Part shown: positions 26,708-39,140 of the stretch, in pieces
How positions within the stretch are numbered: position 1 is the stretch's first letter
Layout of the letters: the number at the start of each line of letters is the position of its first letter
Assembly: GCA_026745465.1 (NCBI GenBank)
Contig: JACYXH010000007.1
Span: 418,501 to 482,500, forward strand
Reading direction: 5' to 3'
Length of the DNA: 64,000 nt
Source of the DNA: Lota lota
Taxonomy: Eukaryota > Chordata > Actinopteri > Gadiformes > Lotidae
Notes under the pieces: generated by a model
What the model was told of the DNA's origin: nothing
What the model saw: only the letters and a program-made list of their open reading frames with translations
Database searches by the model: none
Made by a program: the position numbers and the translations under genes

Positions 26708-27060
26708 ACATTTACATTTACATGACATCATTTGGCGGTCGCTTTTATTCTGAAGTGACTTTCAGGGGAGGCTCAGAGCGGTCGAAGCAATCTGTGTCGA
26801 AGCAAACCGCACAAAATAGAAGAGCTGCACAAGCCACGTTTCTAGAGCAAAGATCAAAACACCTGGACGGAGTGACGGCTGGACTCGAAACAGGAGGCCG
26901 GTCGGTCCCATCAGTTTGTTCAAGACGAGGATGTGCTGTTGATAAGGGAGATCGACGGCAGCTTCGTACTCTATTGTGTACGACACGCAGACAGCCCTCA
27001 GTAGGGGAACAATTCGAATCCACCCTTCATCTCGGGTGTGGGGTAATAATAATAGCACAT
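26708..27060 (-). repeat. possible dispersed repeat with SINE-like edge
   Basis: ACATTTACATTTACATGACA then CATTTGGCGGTCGCTTTTATTCTGAAGTGAC is a diverged form of the common fish phrase leading into the SINE tail in reverse. The body to 27060 is open on both strands (140 codons +, 123 codons -) yet matches no protein I know. AATTCGAATCCACCC near 27010 is B-box-like. Confidence 0.35.
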
Positions 27061-27179
27061 CCAGCTCAGGTATTAACACACTTGCTGCTCTGCCCCCCAT
27101 CTCCACTGCTGTGTGGGTGGAAACATCTCCCAAGTAAGGGGTAGATTGTTGGGTGTAGGTGAACTAAGGCGGGGCGGCG

Positions 27180-27180
<1 letters not shown>

Positions 27181-27209
<29 letters not shown>
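27181..27209 (+). repeat. poly-G tract
   Basis: Twenty-nine G bases. Confidence 0.92.
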
Positions 27210-27211
<2 letters not shown>

Positions 27212-28648
27212 TTGGTAAATATAACCATACACACACCACCCCTCCTGCCTCAAACTGGACATTGTGACAGTCAGGGTGTGGGGTCTCTCTAAGCTGAAAG
27301 GTTCGGGGCTTCTCACGTCTGCACTCTACCTGTAGGGACGGCCCTAGCCCCCAACCAGCACCTTAATGACATGTATCAGAAGAAAACTCCCTAGAGGCAC
27401 TAAAGAGGCCAATGAGCTGGCCTCAGCCTGTGGAACGGTACGTTCAGCACCATGGACAGCGCCCCCAGCCAGCGAGGGAGGGTTTGGACATTTCAGCACT
27501 GCGTCTCGTGGACAGCAGACCGAGAGCCGTGTGACAGGAGAGGGAGGGAGGGAGGGTGGGTGGGAGAGAACCGCTTGAAGAGTAGCTAGCCTACCCCGTA
27601 GCGCTCCAGTTAGCATTGCGAGCACGGTATGCTACCTTTGCGTGGCGGAGTTGTTTGCGTTAGAGGTTAATATCATGCAACGTACCTGTGTCTTAGAATG
27701 CTTCAGGTACATATGTTTGTTGACATGGCAGTTGGAATCGAACCCCTAACCCAGTCTTTGTCTATGCCATGGTCTATACAGAAATACACAACTTATCACC
27801 TTTCCTCTTTTTGGTCTAAGTCTGTGTTGAGGTGCCAGCAGTCAATGTCTATCTAATTTGTATGTTTTCAGTTGTATTCGTAATTTGCTGGCAAATCTTG
27901 GACAAATAATCCATCATTTTCAGGCTGATGTTATGTTTTCTGTTGGGATTTGAGGTTTCTCTTGTATTATACATGCACAAGATGAATTTGTTATGCATTT
28001 GCATCAGGCCCTATTCCCGCGCACCCTTAATCAATAATCAGTAAATAATTAGCTCTGGTCTGATAACATCAGATGAAACATTCAATATACATGTGCAATA
28101 TGTATGACATTGTCGAAATTGCTTATTGATTTCAATGCATGTACGTGCGAATTATGATGTAATCATTGTCAGAATTTCAAAGCACCATTTCTTTTAATAG
28201 TTGGTGTCCTATAGTTTGTTTTATTACATCAGCGCTTTCATTAAATCAGTTATGGATTTTTTTTCAAGTTTATGGTTCAACGTGCTTAATGAGGCTTTCT
28301 GGGAAGCAAAATGTAACTTGATCATTTATCATCATGTCCAGAAATAAGAGTCTCTGCTTCTGTTGCTTCACTACTGACTGATGTTATCAACGGTCAACCA
28401 ATAGCAGTTAACCCTTCCTTCCTCTCTCTCTCTCTCTCTCTCTCTTCTTCCTTCCCTCGTTCAGCTGTCAGGGTGGGGGGATGTTTTATTTATTTGTTGA
28501 GGCCATCCTTGTTTTTGTGTGTGTGTGTGAGGACGAGGTGTGTGTTAGGAAAAGGTGTGTGTGGAAGAGCTATCTTTACCTGTTTTTGTGAGCATGAGTA
28601 AGATAGAGAGAGTTGGATGCAGGGGCATGTGTGTGGATGCGGATGCAG

Positions 28649-28649
<1 letters not shown>
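27210..28649. other. noncoding DNA, no gene seen
   Basis: GC-moderate to about 27650, then AT-rich. A B-box-like AATCGAACCCC at about 27735 hints at a SINE scrap. A CT array lies at 28423-28444. Confidence 0.5.

Positions 28650-28697
<48 letters not shown>
28650..28697. repeat. (GT)n array
   Basis: About 24 GT units, followed by a tRNA-like phrase GACTCTGTGGCTCAGGTTAC that may be SINE-derived. Confidence 0.93.
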
Positions 28698-28698
<1 letters not shown>

Positions 28699-28795
28699 AT
28701 GCGTGCAGGTGACTCTGTGGCTCAGGTTACTGGTCCAGACAGATAAGGCCCAGATCGGGAGGAGGAAGGTTTGTGTGTACATCCATGCAGTCATT

Positions 28796-28890
28796 GATGC
28801 AAAGGCGGTGTAGATTGTGCAGAGGCGGTGTAGATTGATGCAGAGGCGGTGTACATTGTGCAGAGGTGGTGTAGATTGTGCAGAGGCTGT
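28796..28890 (+). repeat. 20/21-bp minisatellite, five units
   Basis: Units of the form TTGTGCAGAGGCGGTGTAGA occur five times with TGATGC/TGTGC and GGCGG/GGTGG/GGCTG variants. Confidence 0.88.
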
Positions 28891-29087
28891 GCTTCACACA
28901 TGCACAGCTGTTTAGCTGGGCCCAGCCACGGGCTGCTGGCCTGGATCACTGACCTGCGCCTCCACCCAAACGGTCCCGCAGAGAAACACACGCGTGTGCT
29001 TCTCTGTGGGACCCAAACGGTTTCTCTACGGTTGCACCTTTCCACCTCGATGCAACCGTTTCAACCAAATGACCAATTCAGGGGGGG

Positions 29088-29290
29088 ATTGTGTGTGTGT
29101 GGGGGGGTGGAGGTTGTGTGTGTGTGTGTGTGGGGGGGGGGTGGAGGTTGTGTGTGTGTGTGGGGGGGGGGGGGGGGTGGAGGTTGTGTATGTGTGTGTG
29201 TGTGGGGGGTTGGAGGTTGTGTGTGTGTGTGGGGGGGGTTGTGTGTGTGGGGTGGGTGGAGGTTGTGTGTGTGTGTGTGTATGGGGGGGG
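29088..29290 (+). repeat. compound (GT)n-poly-G higher-order array
   Basis: The phrase GGTGGAGGTTGTGTGTGTGT followed by a G run is repeated about five times with varying GT and G lengths. Confidence 0.9.
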
Positions 29291-29379
29291 TAGTGTGTAT
29301 GTACGACAGGGTTTGTGTGTACATTTTTCCTTCGAGTGTGATGAGGAGGAGCTTTCTTCCTCTGCTCTTTTATTCATTT

Positions 29380-29810
29380 TGTTTATTTCCTTCCTTCCTC
29401 TCCTTGCTTCAATCCTTCCTTCCTTCCTTCCTTCCTTCCTTCCCTCCTCTCCCTCCGTCCTTCCTACCGTCCTTCCTTCCTTCCTTCCATCCTTCCTCCA
29501 TCTGCCTTCTTCCTTTCCTTTTCCACCCTTTCTTCCTTCCCTCTTCTCTGTTATTCCCTTCTCTCCTTCCTTCACTCCATCCTTCCTTCTTTCCTTTTCT
29601 CCTCTCCTCTCCTTCCTTCCATCCTTCATTTTTTCCCTACCTCCTTCCTTCCTTCCTTTGCTCCTCTCCTTTCCTCCTTGCTTCCTTCCCTCATCTTTCT
29701 TTCCTTCCTTCCTTCCTTTGGTCCTCTCCTTCCTTCCTTCTCTTATCTCTTTCCTTCCTTCCTTTACTTCCTTCCCTCATCTCTTTCCTTCCTTCCTTCC
29801 TTTCTCCCAC
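29380..29810. repeat. (CCTT)n pyrimidine array
   Basis: About 430 bp of CTTC tetramers with CTCCTCTCC and CATC interruptions. Reads as Ser/Leu/Phe/Pro-rich frames on + that are not genes. Confidence 0.95.
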
Positions 29811-30554
29811 GTCTCTCCGGGACCCATGGCTCCTGGGAGCTCTCTTTACAGACTAGAAGCCATTTCCTGTCAGCTGCAGGAAATTACATCACTGGAGTGT
29901 TCTGCAGGAATACAATCAAAGAGTGGCACACTTGAAAGACATACTTTTTCCCTTAATCGTTGCGTAGCAACTGTACCATGCTCTTCAACAGTTACACTCT
30001 AAAAGCAGAACTATTTGAATGAGAATGAGACAAACCAACCATGTGACCGAAATTATTCATTTTTCTCCATTTCACATTTGTGGGTTGAGAGCAGTGCTGT
30101 GGTTTACCTTTGACCTACAAACGGTCTGTATCAAGTGCTTCAGGTTGGGCTGTAAAAACATCTTCAACCGCTGTAATGACAAGATGTGACATTGGCAAAT
30201 AAGCACGCCTCTCCTCTGTAACCGTGAAGTATCAGAGAGAGAGAGATTGTGTGCGTGTGTGTGTGTGTTGTCCTTTATTCCTTAAAGCGCCACTTGTTCC
30301 ACTTCTCCACCTCCCCCGCACCTTCGCCTCTTCTGCCTCTTCGTCTCTGTTTGTGTTTTTTTCCCATCCCCTCGTTCTTTATTTCTGTGCAATGCCCATT
30401 GGCACAGTTGACACGTGGCCAGGTGTATGCATTAATACAAGAACTGAAAACGGAGCCAGATGTAACTGAATGTTGCCTGGCAGTCAGTGGGATTACCCCG
30501 TAAATGCATTTCTTATTTTCTTCTTCTACATCTTAGATTTTAGTTTATTTTCGT
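29811..30554. other. noncoding DNA, no gene seen
   Basis: Unique sequence with a short AG/GT patch near 30234-30270. Frames at 30224-30503 are unrecognised. Confidence 0.5.
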
Positions 30555-30880
30555 AGTGTGTCTGTGTGTGGGTGTGTGTGCGCACACATGTGTTTGTGTG
30601 TGAGTGTGGGTGCGCATTTGTGTGTGTGTGTGCGCGCGCACATGTGCGTAAGTGTGTGTGCATTTGTGTGTGTGTGTGTGTGCACAGGTTTGTCTGTGTT
30701 TGAGTGTGTGTGCGCTTGTGTGTATGTACGCAGGTGTGTTTGTGTGTGTGTGCGCACATATGTGTGTTTGTGTGTGAGTGTGTGCGCATTTGTGTGTGTA
30801 TGTGTGTGTGCGCACAGATGTTTGAGTGTGTGTGTGTGCGCTTGTGTGTATGTACGCAGGTGTGTTTGTGTGTGAGTGCG
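30555..30880. repeat. imperfect GT array with higher-order repeats
   Basis: GT sequence with GTGCGCACACATGTG-type interruptions. The phrase GCGCTTGTGTGTATGTACGC occurs at about 30713 and again at 30838, showing a duplication of about 125 bp. Confidence 0.88.
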
Positions 30881-31011
30881 ACTCGCATACTTACACACAA
30901 CACGAGGGCTCTTTCGTTCTCTCCTGGAACCCCCTGTAGTGCTATTTGATGTTGTTGAATTCCCTCATCAACAACCACAAACCCTTTTATAGTCCACCCA
31001 CATTATAGTCC

Positions 31012-31012
<1 letters not shown>

Positions 31013-31044
<32 letters not shown>
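31013..31044 (+). repeat. poly-C tract
   Basis: About 31 C bases preceded by two copies of TATAGTCCACCC. Confidence 0.92.
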
Positions 31045-31675
<631 letters not shown>

Positions 31676-31846
31676 TGATGTCCATTTGAGACCTGGTTAT
31701 CAGATACTACCTCCTCTTCCTCAGCTCAGAGCGAGGGACAAACAGACCCCATTAACGATAGATCTCAGCAGGGCACATTCACACGCTACCAACATGGACA
31801 CGTGCACACGTACACACACATGGTGGTGGATAGAGGGCTCTTGCGG

Positions 31847-31871
31847 ATGCATTAGCATGTAGCTAATGCAT
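31847..31871. repeat. short hairpin, 10-nt arms
   Basis: ATGCATTAGC, spacer ATGTA, GCTAATGCAT. Perfect arms. Confidence 0.85.
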
Positions 31872-32985
31872 TGTTCTTACAATGAATTCATATTCATATT
31901 TTTGTGAAGCAGTGTAAATAAAGGAGCCATTAGCATGTTTGGCTGAAGTATAGTTAGTAAATTCCCATGTATTTTAGCTTTAGTCGGTCCCTGCTGCTCT
32001 TCTTAATGGTTTAGGCTTTCCTTTAATAAATAGGGCTCTCTGTCTCGACATAACAGTATCTCTGTGCTACCACTTCACCTTTTGATCAACTATAATCCTT
32101 GAATTCGTCAGACACAACCTATTCAAGAATGTTCTTTTGAAAAGAACCATTTGTCTTCCATATTGTTATATGGAATCCATACTGTTCTCATTTATGTGTG
32201 AAGGAATTTCACATAAATGTACTCAAAGTCTTGGTTAATACAATTATCTGGTCTTTTTTATTATTTTATTTTATAGATATTGATACACGTATGAGAACTA
32301 TCTTGTCATGTAGGTGTTCCTGTGCAATGCATTCGATGTATAATGTATTCTGATCATGACATAATTTGGGTTTTACAAAGAAAATGATGAAGCATACTTA
32401 CTGTTGATGTGCTACGAATGCATGTGTAGATAAATATGAATCAGTACTCCTCTCTTTGTGAGTAATATTTTGTTGCGTACAAAACCGAATAGATGGATCG
32501 AGCAGCAAGACGAATGTGAGTGGAAATAATTGTGTGGTTGTGTACAAAGGAAAGTGAGAGGGTAACGGAGAGAGAGAAAAGATAAAAGAGAGGGATAAAA
32601 GGGAAGTAGACGGAGAAGAAGATAGTAAGAGAGACGAGAGAAAGAGAGCAATTGCAATAACAGGGACAGAGAGCACTGATGCATTATTCATTCGTCTCCC
32701 CCACCTGATGAGCAGTCGTGATTCACTTTTTCACTTTTTTGTCCTCGTGTTTTTTTTTGGATTGTTCCGGGCAAAAAAAAAAACGAATAAAAACGAAAAA
32801 ACCAAATTTGGTCGGGAAAATTAGAACCAGTCCATCAATCCAATGAAGGGGAGATTATTTGAGTATTGTGTTAAACAGTACCACGCTTCCACAATTTCCG
32901 CCGTCCCTCATTTCCATTCGATTAGACTGTGTTATACCTTTCAGAGAATTACACGTCTTGTTTGAGCGAGGGAATAATACGATCT
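31872..32985. other. AT-rich noncoding DNA, no gene seen
   Basis: No repeat family or coding frame recognised. A purine-rich patch lies at 32560-32650. ATTTATGTGTGAA and TTTCACATAAAT near 32190-32218 form a small imperfect hairpin. Confidence 0.5.
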
Positions 32986-33075
32986 CCCTCTCTCTCCCTG
33001 TCTCTCTCTCTCTCTCTCGGTCGCTCGCCCTGTCTCTCTCGGTCGCTCGCCCTGTCTCTCTCTGTCTCCGTCTCT
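32986..33075. repeat. CT array with repeated GGTCGCTCGCCCTG
   Basis: TCTCTCTCGGTCGCTCGCCC occurs twice 28 bp apart inside a CT tract. Confidence 0.88.
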
Positions 33076-33274
33076 AATGCTCCTCTTTTCTTTGTCTGTT
33101 CCATAACTGTCAGTATAGATACCCTCAATGGCCCATGATGCAATAAAGCCCTAGGTAGGGCACAAATACCCACAATGCACTGGGAGTGCGATGAACCGTC
33201 ACAGTGGGATACTGCATGCCGCTGGCCCCTGAGGTCGGCCTTCACCAATTAGTTTTCAGATTGATTTTGAGCTG

Positions 33275-33415
33275 TTTTGCGGTTTAGCATTTAGCTTTCC
33301 ATTCCAAACAACTGAAACTAAATTGGGATGGATGTCATTCAGGAGAAGGTGGGAGTCATGCCCAAGGATTTCTACAGGGAGTCTAGGCTCAAACCCGGAT
33401 CCTTTTGGCCAAACA
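33275..33415 (-). repeat. SINE remnant
   Basis: GCATTTAGCTTTCCATTCC, TCATTCAGGAGAAGGTGGGAG, GCCCAAGGATTTCTACAGGG and GGCTCAAACCCGGATCC follow the reverse-SINE block order. Confidence 0.45.
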
Positions 33416-34300
33416 CACGTCGCCCCGTGATATGTCCACAGCAGCGTTTTCACTGTAAATACTGTCTGTGAAAGACGTTTAGTGTCGTCGTCCCCCCCCC
33501 CCCCCCCCCCCCCGATATCAGTCACGAAGGGTTTAAATGTCAGCACACGGACCGCCGTGCCGATGCCATTGATTGATCTACACAACAGACTCCTGTAATG
33601 AAAACGGCAACACAGCCTGCTGCCTAATCAACTGTTTGGCCGCGGACATCTGTCGCCGTGGAGTGCGCTCAGGGTCCATACCCAGTATGCTGTTGGTTGT
33701 GTCCAACAATACGCTCAATACGCTCTCACCTGCTGTGATTTGAATACTACCGATGCATCACCGATAACTTGTTGTTGCTACACAAACCGACTGTTAGGTT
33801 AATGGGCATCTTTGCGTGGTCTTCTGAGTATCATTCCTACAGTAAGTCGCCGTTTAGTAGTCTTACATGGGAAGTGTCTGGGTGCACTTGTTTATTGTTT
33901 TTGCATCGCTCTGAAATTTGCGTCCGGTGCTCCCCGCATGCTGATGAGTGACATATTTAGCGGTGTGACTGATGTGCAAATAATTGAAATCCCTAGAAAC
34001 GACCTGGCTTTTACTTTGCAATGCAATCATTGGAAAACACACGCAAAACAAATCCAACAACTGATGCCCCATTGTGAAACAAAGTGAGGGGGTGGGGGGG
34101 GGGGGTCAATATTTACATGAATGTGTAATTGGAAACAAAATGGAATGTCAGTCCCCATGAGGGGTGGGGGGGGGGGGGGGGGTTTGGCGTCCACATACCC
34201 AAGATGACTTAGAAAGAGAAACCTAAAGACACCTAAGCTTGCGTAGCTACGTTTTTTATATATTTGTATTTGCTTAATTATAGTCGCAATTTAAGCCCTT
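33416..34300. other. noncoding DNA with homopolymer tracts
   Basis: C run at 33491-33513 and G runs at about 34095-34106 and 34165-34182. Frames 33769-34087 are unrecognised. Confidence 0.55.
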
Positions 34301-34310
34301 CAGATACCTC

Positions 34311-34358
34311 TCTGTCTGTCTCTGTCTCTGTCTCTCTCTCTCTCGCTCTCTCGCTCTG

Positions 34359-34408
<50 letters not shown>

Positions 34409-34570
34409 GCTCTGTCTCTCTGGATGCCCTTGCCTATCCTCTCAGACATTTCTCCCCATAACTCCCCCCCCCCCCACACACACACACACACACATACACA
34501 CTGCCGCACACACACACCCACACACCCACACAAACACACACCCACACACACACACATACAAACACAAACG
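34311..34570. repeat. CT array, C run and CA array
   Basis: CT with GCTCTG interruptions at 34311-34422, C11 at about 34466, and a CA array with CACACCCA words to 34570. Confidence 0.92.
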
Positions 34571-34667
34571 CACTCACACCATCTCTCCATCAATCAGTGC
34601 CTCCTCCAACATATCATGCTCCAGTAATCTTGACTGGCACAAGGTAGGAAATGTTGCCTCAGAGCGT

Positions 34668-34812
34668 TGTGTGTGTGTGTGTGTGCGAGTGTGCGTCATG
34701 TTGTGTGTGTGTGTCTGTGTGTGCCAGTGTGCGTCATGTCACGTGTGTGTGTGTGTGTGTATATGTGTGCCAGCCAGTGTGCGTCATGTCACACGTGTGT
34801 GTGTGTGTCTGT
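34668..34812 (+). repeat. GT array with three AGTGTGCGTCATGT phrases
   Basis: AGTGTGCGTCATGT occurs three times (about 34688, 34728 and 34777), separated by GT runs, giving a 40-50-bp higher-order unit. Confidence 0.88.
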
Positions 34813-35610
34813 ATGAAACTAGGTCTTTCACCAGTGCCTAACTGCTGTGGTGTTCTCAAAGCATTAAATCAGACTTGCGTCCCTGCTTCACTGCCACCAC
34901 AATAGCCCCATCTTCCATTTGCTAAATGCATCCGGGCACAGTAACACACACACACACGAAGATGTGCGCACACACACACACAGACATATTGTTTGTGTGG
35001 CTGTTGTTTTCAGGGGTGGCAGGGAGAGGTGGGGGTTGGTTTCTTCCCCTCAGGCACATTGTTACAGAGGCCGGCAGGACCTGTGACCCCCTGAACTCCA
35101 GCTGCCATCCCTTTAGTTTTTGTTGTTTTTATTTCTTGTTGTCTGAGGCACTGCAACAGAGAAGAGGAGAGGGGGCAGTTGTGATTGGTCAATATGTTTT
35201 ATTTTCTCCCATGTGGACGGTTACCAGTCCAGACCCAAGCCGAGTAAAAGCTGTGAGCTGGATAATCTTTCTGCCGCAGACGGATTTCAATTTAGCTTGA
35301 GCGGCTAATGAACAAGATTGCCGGCAGCATTCAGAGATTTTGTCAGAATTACGGGTTTAATTAAGTTTTGGGCCACAGTGAAAAATGGCACAAAAAAAAC
35401 CAAAACATAGTCTTTGGCTGAAAAGTCTGAAGTAAAAGAAGAAGCTTAGAGTTGTTTGAAGGGGTGCAGAGAGAGAGATACTGGGAGGGAGGGAGGGAGG
35501 GAGAGTGAGAGTGAGAGAGAGAGAGAGAGATACATGGAAGAAGTGAGGGTGACAAAAAGAGAGATACGGAGAGAGAGACCAGCAGGGCTGAAAAAAGCAA
35601 TAAGCATGGT
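34813..35610. other. noncoding DNA, no gene seen
   Basis: Short CA patches at 34943-34981 and a purine patch at 35465-35580 (GGGA and AG words). No recognised gene. Confidence 0.5.
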
Positions 35611-36115
35611 GGCAGGAGGCACCTGCCTCCTCCACCTCCTCCACCTCAACTCCTGCATCCTCCTGCCTCCACCTCCTCCATCCCACCTCCTGCCGCCACC
35701 TCCTCAACCCCACCCCCTGCCTTCTCCATCTCCTCCACCCCACCTCCTGGTGCCTCCTGCCTCCACCTTCTCCACCCAACCTCCTGCTACCTCCTGCCTC
35801 CACCTCCTCCACCCCACCTCCTGCTACCTCCTGCCTCCTGCCTCCTGCCTCCACCTCCTCAACCCCACCTCCTGCCTTCTCCATCTCCTCCACCCCACCT
35901 CCTGCTACCTCCTGCCTCCTGCCTCCACCTCCTCAACCCCACCTCCTGCTAGATCTACCTCCTCCTACCTCATGCTTCCTCCACCTCCTGCCTTCACCAT
36001 CTCCCTCCATCACCTCCCTCCGTTACCTCCTTCCTCCCCAATCTCCCTATTCCATCTCCACTCACCCCCTCACCTCCGTCTTCCTCCACCCCCCCCTCCC
36101 AACTCCACCATCATC
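35611..36115 (+). repeat. imperfect CCT-rich array
   Basis: About 500 bp of CCTCCTGCCTCCACCTCCTC-type words with locally repeated phrases (CACCTCCTGCTACCTCCTGC several times). The 244-codon Pro/Ser/Leu frame is a repeat artefact. Confidence 0.92.
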
Positions 36116-36484
36116 CTGGATGATGATGATGATAATGATGAAGGGTTCCTCAGACTCTGCCTAACTCTACCTCTGCTCTGTCCAAATTAGACTGTGTTCC
36201 TTTACCCCACAGTCATCACAAGCCTCGCTCATTAATATTCATATTCATTACGTGATATTTATAGTCATAATCCCTATTGCCACAGATGATTTCCACAGAT
36301 TCGCCGGTTAGCGACAGATGGGACATGCAGATAACACAGACACAGACCGATAAACAACAACCAAACATTTTGGATGGGTGGTGGATGTCTACCTCTCCCA
36401 TGGCGAAGGCAGCATGTTCTTCGTTCTGTGGGTCTTCTTTTGGTAAACAATTTTCTTCGTGCTTCATTCATTACCATGTAGTCG
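36116..36484. other. noncoding DNA, no gene seen
   Basis: Begins with GATGATGATGAT repeats at 36118-36142. The remainder is unremarkable. Confidence 0.5.
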
Positions 36485-36650
36485 TTTAGCTAGCAGATGC
36501 CGTTATCCAAAGCGGCTCACAGTGGATGCAGATACATGTTGTTGTAGGGCAGGTAGGGGGGAGGGGAATAGACATGAGGGATCCAACGCAGAAAATGAGT
36601 TTGGAGTCCAACACACAAGCCCCTAAACTATCCCCCCAATTATGCTTGAT
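36485..36650 (-). repeat. SINE remnant
   Basis: TTTAGCTAGCAGATGCCGTT then ATCCAAAGCGGCTCACAGTG and GGGCAGGTAGGG match the reverse SINE. The B-box end is decayed to GGAGTCCAACAC. Confidence 0.5.
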
Positions 36651-36667
36651 TGATTGTATATTTATAC

Positions 36668-36670
<3 letters not shown>

Positions 36671-36706
<36 letters not shown>

Positions 36707-36725
36707 TGTCTCTCTGTCTGTCTGT
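36671..36725. repeat. (GT)n array
   Basis: About 17 GT units followed by CTGTCTCTCTGTCTGTCTGT. Confidence 0.95.
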
Positions 36726-36779
36726 CAGTCAGTATTTGTGTGCACGTGATGTGTGTGCATGTGTGCTTCTAGTTTTGGC

Positions 36780-38777
36780 TAATGAAATGTGCATGTAGAA
36801 GAAGATCGTTTTTCGATGTGTGTGCTTGGAGATGGGAATGAAAATCACAAATGAAAAATGGAGAATTAAAGACAGTTTTTCTCTCCAGGCACCGTAAGAC
36901 GAAAACATTTTTCAACTGTAGTTAATTCATTGTTTCACAAGACTTGGGATGAAGCTATTTTTAGTTAACACTAAAAACCAGTTGATAATAATATTCTAGC
37001 ATATTATAATATACTAGAATATTAACAGTAATTGTATTATAAGACATCGGGTCATATAATATAAGACTGTTGTACAATGTTTTTCTCCTAGACAATGCAT
37101 AGATTATCATCAGTACCTTAATTACACACCAATCGGCAAGAGCTCAATTTGTTGCGGCTCTATTTTAAGCGAGTCAAATTTTCACACTAATTCCAAGAGT
37201 GTTTGAGAGAGAGAGAGAGAGAGAGAGAGACTAAAAGAGAGAGATGGGGGGGTTGGCGAAAAGAAAGAGAGAAGCCTTCACATCACACATGTTCCTTGGT
37301 TTCCATGACGACCATGATCCCTGTATGATAATCTGATTCCTGCTATGCTGTTTGCTGGGGAAAAAAACTAACAGGAAAAAGCAAAAACCTGCTCATTTAC
37401 CGAGTGATCCATCCAAGATGGTGGGACACATCCGTCGGTAGGAGATTGAAGTCTAAAAACAAGAGAGGACAGGGCTGTTCATACCCAACCTGGTACACAT
37501 GTCAGATTCAAATCCACCAACAGAACAAACAGGCAGTAAGAGTGCTTCATAATAAAGATCATAATAATCGCGATGCTATCGGTTAGTTGTGGGATAATAG
37601 GGGTCCAATAGGGTATTGGTGCAGAAGAGTTTTGACCACAAGACAGCAAACAGAATACCAACACTCATATCAAAATATCAAATATTAGAGAGGAAGGAGG
37701 CATTGATGTTCTGCTTGGTTTGTTCGAGGTCCACCCTCTTTGAGGTGAAATTATTTTGTTATGGTTCTTTCCTTTGCTTGTGGATGTTAATGCCAGACTA
37801 AGAAGAAGCTAAATGGATTTTCCACACTAAGTCATAGAATGGGAGCGTGCGGGAGATTCTCAAAAAGAATGCCAAGAAATATCAAACCTATTCACAAAAT
37901 AAAATGGGTGTTGAAGAAGAAATGAGGTCCATCTGAAGTGTCTGAAAATCGACGACTGATACTGTAAATACACATTTCCATTAGGAGCTAGGAACTGCCA
38001 TTTCCCTCTTTGTAGTCGTTGCGTGTTTATATTTGTGGATTCACTAGATTTAACAAAGCCAAAATTCAGCTGAAAAGCCTTGTATATCTGACTGTATAAC
38101 AGCCAGAAGAAACATCCATCTATTCCATCCATTAATTCAAAATCAGAATATCTAATTCTAGGATTGTATGCTTATCTAATTCCAATTGAATCAACCAACA
38201 CACAAACAAACAACATCACACAAATAACCAGGTCAGGTCATGGAAAAAGGCAACAGACGCATTGTACCTCCTAGTCTCCTCCTCTTAGCCGGAGCAGTTC
38301 CAGTCTTTCAACATTTATCCCGGGCCCCCGCACTCAGACAGCTATAGATCCTCTCTCTTCACCCAAGACAAACGACCTTATTAACCGGCCAGGGCCATTC
38401 AAAATAGGATCGCGTCAAGCGTGGCAGAGAGCCTTGAAGGATACAGACACTAGTCTCACTTAGTGGGGCTCGTGTTGTTTTCTGTCTTGTTTTCCCCTTT
38501 TGATTTTCCCAAGCTAAAAGAAACCCAAGTTGATTTGAATAAAAGCGTCTGCTAAATGACTTAATCTGTGTTAAGGTTTTAATCAGCGGCCATGAAGAGG
38601 TTTACTGAGAAGAGGGGTAGCCGTGTTTTACAGCCCGGTCCAGACAGTAACCGGAGGAGTTGCAGCGATCGAGGGCCTATTTGCTGTTGAGGACGCATTA
38701 GTTTCACCATAATGAAGTTTTTACTGTGTACCCACAGCGATCTGCCCGTCAGGCAGTGCTCGTTCCCTGGTGTATCC
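36780..38777. other. noncoding DNA, no gene seen; SINE tail at 38534-38560
   Basis: AT-rich unique sequence. TTGAATAAAAGCGTCTGCTA plus AATGAC at 38534-38560 is an isolated, well-kept SINE tail in + orientation. A short AG array sits at 37205-37231. Frames near 37404-37830 are unrecognised. Confidence 0.5.
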
Positions 38778-38975
38778 TGTGTGTGTGTGTGTGTGTGTGT
38801 GTGTGGGAGCGTGCACATGTGTGTATTTGTCTGTGTGCGTGCGTATCCTTATCTGTGAGTGTTTGTATGTGTATGTATGTATGTGTATGTCTATCTGTGA
38901 GTGTTTGAGTGTGGGCATACATGTGTGACTGCGTATGTGTGTGTTTGAATTAGTCTGTGTGCCTGTGTGTCCTTA

Positions 38976-39010
<35 letters not shown>

Positions 39011-39087
39011 ACATGTATTTGTGAGGGTGTGTGTATGCGAGTATGTGTCTGCATGCATGTGTATTTGTAAGTGTGTGTTTACATATC

Positions 39088-39119
<32 letters not shown>

Positions 39120-39140
39120 TGTTTGTGTGTATCTGTGTAC
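38778..39140. repeat. long imperfect GT array
   Basis: Pure GT at 38778-38806, 38978-39008 and 39088-39110, joined by GT-rich sequence with ATCTGTGAGTGTTTG and GTATGTATGT phrases. Confidence 0.9.

Noticed and set aside
28849-29856. 335-codon + frame (Cys/Val/Gly- then Ser/Phe/Leu-rich)
   Set aside because: Runs through a GT/poly-G array and a CCTT array; composition follows the repeats.
35456-36190. 244-codon Pro/Leu/Ser-rich frame
   Set aside because: Entirely explained by the CCT-rich array. No family resemblance.
37404-37830. Possible C-terminal piece of a LINE reverse transcriptase (QNKQAVRVLHNKD phrase)
   Set aside because: Only about a dozen residues resemble the conserved post-catalytic QKKAIRII motif, and the frame ends quickly with no upstream RT motifs.
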